Part shown: piece after piece, positions 58,501 to 64,000 of the stretch
Layout: every line of letters begins with the position of its first letter
How positions within the stretch are numbered: the first letter of the stretch is position 1
Origin: Dallia pectoralis
Taxonomy: Eukaryota; Chordata; Actinopteri; Esociformes; Umbridae
Direction of reading: 5' to 3'
Assembly (NCBI GenBank): GCA_029465975.1
Contig: CM055760.1
Coordinates: 6,189,813-6,253,812 of the forward strand
DNA length: 64,000 bases
Translations under genes and position numbers: made by a program
Notes under the pieces: generated by a model
The model's database searches: none
What the model was told of the DNA's origin: nothing
Seen by the model: the letters and a program-made list of their open reading frames with translations, nothing else

Positions 58501-60944
58501 CACAGAAACACTTGTACACATGTTGAGGTGTGTTATTGGGATTATGGCATTGTTATGGGATTATTATGGGATTATTATGGGATTGTTATGGGATAGTTAT
58601 GGGATTATTATGGGATTGTTATGGGATTATTATGGGATTATGAAGGGATTATTATGGGATTGTTATGGGATTATTATGGGATTGTTATGGGATTATTATG
58701 GGATTGTTATGGGATTGTTATGGGATTATTATGGGATTATTATGGGATTGTTATGGGCTTATTATGGGATTATTATGGGATTATTATGGGATTATTCTCT
58801 CCATGTGCCTCTGTTGAGGTGTTCTTTAGTGTATTTCTGTCATCCGCAGAGGGATATTACCCAGCAGACACCACCTGTGTCTTGGAAGGGGAAGGTGAAT
58901 TGAAACCGACAACTGTATTTGATACCGTTTTCAATTACTGCCCGAATATTTCCGCCAACGGGCCTGACCAAACCCTACTAATCAAACCAAGCTACAGGCA
59001 TCAACTAATTACAATGTGACTGACAATGTTCGTCCAATTTAAATCAAACAACCAGCAGCTGATTTCCAACCATCTAATTTTAACGGGCGGTATTGCATAA
59101 TCATCACGATGGGAGACTTAAGGTTCCCATGACAATAATCACATGAACCTTGACACAATTGCTAGGGACGTAAACATTGGCATGAGCTTAGGTGGGGTAA
59201 AGTGCAGTGATCGGGTGAGTCATGTTTGATTTGGTGAATTAGATCCAGGCTGGTATCCTTTAGTTCTTGGCTTGGTTATCCTGATGAAGCAAATGGCACC
59301 AGAAAATTAGCCAAACAAAACCTGCTTTGCTCGTTCATGATACTTTATTAAATGATAACCCTGTGTTTTAAATAATTCAAAATTGGAGTAATTAAAGCGC
59401 TCATAATTTTGCCTTACTGCTATATTCTACTCATAAAATCATCATATAAACATCTACCGAACCCAGCTAATGAAAACCCAAGTGCTATGGTCTTAGAGGC
59501 CTTCAGTGTTATGATGAGACTAACCTGGGTACACACTGGATGTCTTTTGCCAAGCTCAAGTTAGCCTGGCTAGCACCCTTGTTTTGGGTGCACAGAGATT
59601 AACAGAGTGGCACCCAGGCTAAAACCAGGAGACGGGTCAGTAATGGGTTTTCCATCTGCTCGTCGACAGGCCCTCAGAACGGCTGGAACGACCCTCCTAA
59701 CCTGACCAGAGATTCCAGGAAGAAGGTGAGACCTGTCGCACGGCAACCGTTCACATTCCCGCGCTGATATTGCTCACCCGTGGTCTAAACACCCACAGGA
59801 CATGGGAACAAACTAACCATCTCCCCCTCTCCACACTCACAGGTCCCAGAGAACTACACTCCGCCGGCCCCCATCACTGCACCCATCTTTACCCCGCTAG
59901 GTGCCGGGGACCCCCAGGCCCAGCGACGCCCCTCCATGCCCTCCCAGTCCATGGCCCCGGACCAAGCCCAGTTCCAGACACCTTACCAGGGCATCCAGCA
60001 GCAGCAGATGGCCCCACCAACCATGAACCCCGGCATGCTGAAGACACACGGAGGGATTGTGGAGGGAGCCGCCCCCGGAGCCCCTATTGGAGAAGTCATA
60101 CAGGTGGGCGGTTCTCAATGTACATGATGTCATGTGTCTATGTTGTCTTCATGCTTACAACCACTTGTATTGGCATCAAAGCTCTTACTGTATATAGGAG
60201 GTTCCACAGTTTTTCCAAGTACTCTCCTTATAACCCGATGGGGTGTGACTGTCAACTTCACAGTCGCTGCAGTCGATCCCTGCTGAGAAGATCACCAAGA
60301 AGCCCATACCAGCAGAGCACCTCGTCCTGAAGAACACATTTGAGGGCCTCATCCAGAAATGCTTGGCTGCTGCCACGGACCCTGTGAGTACTGAGTTTCT
60401 GAAGACGGCTACAACGTGCATACGTTATGCAGTTTAAAGATGTTCATGCCTCCTTGTCCTATATCCCCTCAGCGTAGGGTTGTTGATTCTGGGGTTTTTA
60501 TGTTTCTTCTTGACCCCCCCCGCACAGCAAACCAAGAGGAAGCTTGATGATGCCCAGAAACGCCTTGAGGCCCTCTACGACAAGCTGCGAGAGCAGACAG
60601 TGAGTTTGAAGAGTTCTACATTTATACAACTTGAGTTACATTTCAAAATGTAGCGAAGAAATAAAGATGTTGATTCTTGAGATGTTTACTCACACCACAC
60701 ATCTTTCCCACGTTCACTCTCTCTCTCTCTCTCTCTGTCTCTCATTGTCTCTGTCTTCCTCTAGCTCTCTCCTGCCATTGTTGGAGGACTGCACAGCATG
60801 GCCCAGTGTATCGATTCCCGTTCCTACGCGGAGAGCCTGAACATCCACACCCACATAGTGAGCAGCAGCAACTTCAGCGAGACGTCTGCCTTCATGCCCG
60901 TGCTGAAGGTGGTGCTGACACAAGCCAACAAGCTGGGCGTCTGA
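46526..60944 (+). CDS. sec31a: SEC31A, outer COPII coat protein
   Basis: Forms the COPII outer cage with SEC13 at ER exit sites. Twenty-seven coding exons: 46526-46604, 46967-47090, 47395-47593, 47880-47975, 48129-48269, 48668-48810, 49691-49790, 49959-50120, 50252-50404, 50606-50836, 50930-51004, 51208-51249, 51916-52665, 53083-53185, 53300-53478, 53750-53876, 54025-54170, 54257-54430, 54544-54780, 54961-55056, 56877-57018, 57646-58023, 59670-59725, 59843-60103, 60264-60383, 60528-60599 and 60765-60944; 1,521 residues. WD40 propeller about 1-345; solenoid about 800-1010 (LITQALLTGDFEGAVELCLH); Pro-rich linker about 1010-1390 including GPQNGWNDPP, with the W-N pair known from yeast Sec31 to touch Sar1; conserved C-terminus about 1399-1521 ending LTQANKLGV. 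Exon 13 (residues 516-765) is an acidic Pro-rich insert absent from the human 1,220-aa protein as I recall it. The donors of exons 11 (GTCGGA) and 22 (GTCCGC) are weak but required by homology. Confidence 0.96.
48630..48667 (+). promoter_or_regulatory. (GT)n 3' splice site tract before sec31a coding exon 6
   Basis: Instead of a pyrimidine tract, the acceptor of exon 48668-48810 is preceded by TTTGTTTGGTGTGTGTGTG-TGTGTGCTTGTTCAG. The layout recalls the (TG)mTn tract at CFTR exon 9, which binds TDP-43. Confidence 0.55.
49320..49505 (+). mobile_element. Truncated right end of a Tc1-like transposon
   Basis: TTTTTTCACTGAGTAAAATG, CTGTCTCTCACTGTTCAAAT, GTCAGTGGGCAAATGTACAA and GGGGATCAAATACTTTCTTC run in the order known for the end of a common fish Tc1-like element, whose terminal repeat reads GGATCAAATACTT-TTTTCCCTCACTG. 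No left terminal repeat is seen nearby. In sec31a intron 6 (48811-49690). Confidence 0.65.
51005..51149. repeat. 29-bp tandem array starting at a sec31a splice donor
   Basis: Five copies at 51005, 51034, 51063, 51092 and 51121. Each begins GTCTGAGTGCAATGCTGTCT and ends GTCTGACAT. The first copy (GTCGGAGTG) begins with the GT of the exon 50930-51004 donor. Confidence 0.95.
51376..51411. repeat. (GT)n microsatellite in sec31a intron 12
   Basis: GTGTGTGTGTATTCGTGTGT followed by further GT repeats. Confidence 0.8.
55437..56530. repeat. 1.1 kb minisatellite with an abrupt 28-bp to 27-bp unit switch (sec31a intron 20)
   Basis: The left half has about 21 units of 28 bp (CCCCACACACTGGCGTCTAT plus CTCTGTTT). 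From about 56,028 the units become 27 bp (CCCCACAAACTGGGGTATAT plus CTCTGTT), about 19 copies, with an ACACAC subtype mixed in. One 28-bp-type copy reappears at the right edge. Intron 20 spans 55057-56876. The Pro/His/Ser and Val/Gly open frames are by-products. Confidence 0.97.
56914..56967 (+). repeat. Coding 18-bp repeat (PPPGSA three times) in sec31a
   Basis: CCTCCCCCTGGGTCTGCA repeats three times inside coding exon 21, giving PPPGSA in tandem within the Pro-rich linker. As the unit is in frame, copy number changes would preserve the protein. Confidence 0.85.
58024..59669 (+). other. sec31a intron 22
   Basis: Apart from the 11-bp array, no feature is supported. The direction of splicing is fixed by homology across GT...PASQRTG|PQNGWNDPP. 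Confidence 0.6.
58537..58797. repeat. 11-bp tandem array GGGATTATTAT / GGGATTGTTAT, about 23 copies
   Basis: Units of 11 bp with two main forms (TATTAT and TGTTAT) in no fixed order, plus single AGTTAT and ATGAAG variants. It is open in forward frames as 33-nt cycles. Confidence 0.93.
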
Positions 60945-61690
60945 GGCTCTGGGGAGAGATGGAGCCGCTCAGAGATGTCGTAAGAGACCAGGAAGTAGAC
61001 ATGGCGGGAGGTAACGGGGCTCCCAGTGTGCTGGTCAACTTCCTGCAGAATCGCACGATTGTATGACGTCACGGTTCATCTTATTTCCAGTCCAAACTCA
61101 GAGAACCCTCCCACTTCCTTATACAACTCAAACACAAGCCATGCCGCCAGTATCTTTACTGCACATTAAAATCATGCAGAATATCGGACCAACATGTATT
61201 AAAATTGCCAGTCTTGTTTTATCTTGAATAATGTTTTTAAAAGAAAAACACATACGGTTTTTAGGCTCATGTCTTTTATGTTGTTTTTCGATCTTTTTTT
61301 CTTTTCGAGACTTTGTTGTTCTGTTTTAATTTCAGTGTTACGGTTTTTAGACAGAGCAGTGTGCAATTGGGGAATGTGCCCCTTTTAACCAGTACGTTAA
61401 GACCCAGGGGAAATGCATGCTAAGCCAGTATGCCTCAAATCATACTCCAACTGTTTTTATTGTTAATTTCAGGATAATTACGAGGGAGCTGTCTTATTTA
61501 TTCGTCATCATGCCATCATGACCTTTATGCAACAGCGTTTAAATGTTCTTCTCAGTTCTTGTCATCAGTATGATTTTGGCTGTTGTTGATTAAACCAGTC
61601 TATTGGTCACTTTATGTTGGTAAGAGAAATACTTTTTCAATCAACAACATGCAATATTTTCAATAAATAGTATTTATTTAAAACCTCGCT
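60945..61690 (+). other. sec31a 3' UTR
   Basis: Non-coding sequence after the TGA at 60942-60944, up to AATAAA at 61662-61667 (CAATAAATAG). Confidence 0.7.
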
Positions 61691-61998
61691 GCCTCATTAT
61701 TTTTCTAATATCCGGTGATGTATTCATCATTTCTATAAACAACTTCGATTTCATGGATGTCATGTTTTAATAGATTTTTCCTTCAAATACTGCCATATTA
61801 TTTTCTAGTGGCTTCTGTTAACTAATCGCATGTCATCAGGATACTGTGTCTGAAGGCAGCCGAGGAGGAAAACGGGCGTCTCCGTGCTTATTTTGTGTAC
61901 GAGCCACCTATGCGGCTATCAGGGCTGGTTACATCAGGTCCACGTTCCTCCAATATAGAGGGCAAGAGGGCACCCCAAAGGAAGCGCCCCAAAAGTTT
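61691..61998. other. Spacer leading into the 36-bp array
   Basis: No recognised gene. Two forward frames open before the array, at ATGs at 61846 and 61895. Their translations up to the repeat have no known motif. Confidence 0.5.
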
Positions 61999-62424
61999 TC
62001 CTGCCTCCTCCACCCGAGAGCCTGGAGGAGTTTCTCCTGCCTCCTCCACCCGAGAGCCTGGAGGAGTTTCTCCTGCCTCCTCCACCCGAGAGCCTGGAGG
62101 AGTTTCTCCTGCCTTCTTCACCCGAGAGCCTGGAGGAGTTTCTCCTGCCTCCTTCACCCGAGAGCCTGGAGGAGTTTCTCCTGCCTCCTTCACCCGAGAG
62201 CCTGGAGGAGTTTCTCCTGCCTCCTTCACCCGAGAGCCTGGAGGAGTTTCTCCTGCCTCCTTCACCCGAGAGCCTGGAGGAGTTTCTCCTGCCTTCTTCA
62301 CCCGAGAGCCTGGAGGAGTTTCTCCTGCCTCCTCCACCCGAGAACCTGGAGGAGTTTCTCCTGCCTCCTTCACCCGAGAACCTGGAGGAGTTTCTCCTGC
62401 CTCCTTCACCCGAGAGCCTGGAGG
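61999..62424. repeat. 36-bp minisatellite, about 12 copies, open in three forward frames
   Basis: Unit: AGCCTGGAGGAGTTTCTCCT plus GCCTCCTCCACCCGAG, with CTTCTTC, CTCCTTC and AACCTGG variants. Forward frames encode ESLEEFLLPPPP, REPGGVSPASST or RAWRSFSCLLHP repeats; antisense frames are also open. The ESLEEFLL frame has a stop just before the array and no ATG nearby; the other two have ATGs. ATTAAA follows near 62,588. Whether any frame is expressed cannot be told. Confidence 0.95.
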
Positions 62425-63221
62425 GGCTCTGCTGGCCTCCCATCTGCCGGCAAGATGGGGGAGGAAAACATTAAAGCCGCCTTGGTGGATTATTCTGCCA
62501 CTGTAGACCACCAGCCGAACCACCCCCTCTTCTGGCCCTAGGTGATTGTTGGTTGGGTAGCGTTATATATCACTGTTTTGTTTTTCATTAAAGTTGATAG
62601 TTTGTTTTCCGTTCGTTGTCGTGTTTGTTTATGATTAAAATACCACGAACGTGATTGAATTATCATAAGAGTTATCATGACAACGTAAAGCACATAAACC
62701 TGGTGTAAACATTAATATAGAAGTCAGTCACAAATCACAGAAACGAAAGTAGAAATTGCAGAAATACTTTATTTTTTGTTTGTTTTCCCACACTCAGTAA
62801 TAATATAATTCCAGGTCTTTGGATTATGAAATAAATCGTATGAATTCCATGTTATAATTTATTACATTGCAAAATACAGTTGTGCACATAAATGGTACTA
62901 AATGAATCAAACTTAAAATCTCATCCTACAGTTTTTGAACCTAGTGTTCTTTAAGCAAGCTTATATCTCACGCAACTTGCTGATGTGGTACTCTATCTAT
63001 TTTTAAAAGATCAAATGACCTTTTTTGAATGATTGGTAGGCTATGAAAGTAATATTCAATTGCAAAAAAAACATCTAGCAATAATTTCAGTAGCAATATG
63101 ACTCTAATGATCCATTCTATTTTTTCCATTCTGATTATACCAGAGTATTAGAATCTGATTTTAGACCTTCGGCCAAATGTCCTCTTGTAAACACTCTAAA
63201 GAATGCAAACTGAACATTACC
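62425..63221. other. Region between the 36-bp array and the right-edge gene
   Basis: AT-rich. The part from about 62,768 (AATAAA on the minus strand at 62768-62773) to 63,221 is probably the 3' UTR of the minus-strand gene. No other feature seen. Confidence 0.5.
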
Positions 63222-64000
63222 CTATGGAAGGTTTTTACGTTCTATGGCTTTAAGTACGTCAGTGGACTCTGGCGTCTTCAGGTCCAGGTACTTGTCATCA
63301 GCCACCCAGGACTTCAGGCTCTCCAGCTGGTTCTGGTCTATTAATCCATTTTCATTGTGATGATTTAGCATCTGATTGAAGCCAGCTTTGTAGTAGGACA
63401 CTGTTCCTTTAGTAGACATGAAGCTGGCATTAGAGCCCAGGGAAAGTGGATGTCCTAAAAGAACAGAGAATATGGTTGTGAAAAATAAAATGACTGTTAT
63501 TTATTATGGGGGGTAAAATCTAAGATAATACAGGTAAGAAGAATATGTTTAATGTTATTCATTATATCTGGTTTCAAAAACCACTAAAAGTTAGGGAACG
63601 ATAATGACCTGCATTGTGTCGCAGCTGGTTGGAAGCCACAGGATGAGCCATGATGAAAGACAGCTTCAATGATTTCTCTGCATCTCCATTAACAAGTGTA
63701 TCTGCCAGCAGTTTCCTACAGCCAATGGGGGAGCTCAGTGTTAGAGAGCATACTAATTAGCATGTTTTACTTAAGTGTAATAGAGTATTCACCTGCAGTT
63801 GTCAGACTCCTTACTGGTTCCAGTGGTCAGAGCATCTCTATGATGTTGTTTGAGTACTCGCATAGCAACCAGGTTCATTCCATTTGGATCAGATCCAATG
63901 CTGTCAATCAGATCATAAAGTTTCGGATTCCTCTGTCTGAGATCTTCCATCTGTGGATGGTCTCTGGCCAACTTTAGTGAATCCTTGGGTAGGATATGGT
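63222..64000 (-). CDS. Unrecognised gene, last three coding exons
   Basis: Minus-strand exons 63793-64000 (continuing off the window), 63609-63715 and 63222-63454 join in frame with GT-AG sites to the last 181 residues of a protein, ending ERKNLP before a TAG. The fragment is hydrophilic and helix-like: LKLARDHPQMEDLRQRNPKL, YDLIDSIGSDPNGMNLVAMR, VLKQHHRDALTTGTS, KSLKLSFIMAHPVASNQLRH, GFNQMLNHHNENGLIDQNQL and SWVADDKYLDLKTPES. I cannot assign it to a family: no catalytic motif, membrane segment or cysteine pattern is evident. Correct splice phases and ordinary codon use argue for a real gene. It is not a visible orthologue of HPSE, COQ2 or SCD5, the human neighbours of this block. AATAAA on the minus strand at 62768-62773 could end it. 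Confidence 0.75.

Noticed and set aside
1..64000. CRISPR array or bacterial-type repeat system
   Set aside because: The repeats are head-to-tail without unique spacers of constant length, and the DNA is vertebrate with introns throughout.

Overview
The window is vertebrate genomic DNA, almost certainly a ray-finned (teleost) fish. Genes are split into many short exons with GT-AG introns. The recognisable proteins are vertebrate ADAMTS6, PLAC8, COPS4, LIN54 and SEC31A. Remnants of Tc1-like transposons and a tRNA-derived SINE of the teleost type are present. The species cannot be fixed from sequence alone.

Layout. (1) 1-15,061, minus strand: the first seven coding exons of adamts6 (signal peptide, propeptide, furin site, start of the metalloprotease domain). 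Its introns are packed with tandem arrays, and the catalytic exon and the rest lie beyond position 1. (2) 15,062-20,400: a gene-poor stretch ending in a 1.5 kb array of 11/12-bp units. (3) 20,413-22,770, plus: a small PLAC8-family gene. (4) 23,338-24,132, plus: a four-exon, secreted, single-domain Kazal inhibitor. (5) 24,850-30,370, minus: cops4, complete in nine exons (406 aa). (6) 31,640-42,290, plus: lin54, complete in 13 coding exons (806 aa), divergent from cops4. (7) 42,300-45,570: non-coding, with two tandem arrays and a possible short spliced transcript. (8) 45,571-61,690, plus: sec31a, complete in 27 coding exons (1,521 aa as modelled), carrying a 750-nt exon that I cannot align to mammalian SEC31A. 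(9) 61,999-62,424: a 36-bp array open in several frames. (10) 63,222-64,000, minus: the last three exons of a gene I do not recognise.

plac8, cops4, lin54 and sec31a have the same order and relative orientation as the human 4q21 block SEC31A-(THAP9)-LIN54-COPS4-PLAC8. A Kazal gene sits between plac8 and cops4, no THAP9-like gene is visible, and adamts6 (5q in human) is the neighbour. The genes are housekeeping (COP9 signalosome, MuvB/DREAM DNA-binding subunit, COPII coat) and are not an operon or a pathway.

The most striking property is tandem repetition. About nineteen independent arrays, with periods of 2 to 56 bp, together cover roughly 10 kb. Many are intronic and several abut splice sites. 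The most testable biological leads are the CDE/CHR-like site in front of lin54 (LIN54 itself binds CHR elements), the phase-0 cassette exon of sec31a, and the arrays beginning within about 10 nt of two successive adamts6 5' splice sites. No CRISPR array, rRNA or intact tRNA gene was seen. All exon borders come from reading frame, GT/AG sites and remembered family sequences, without transcript data.
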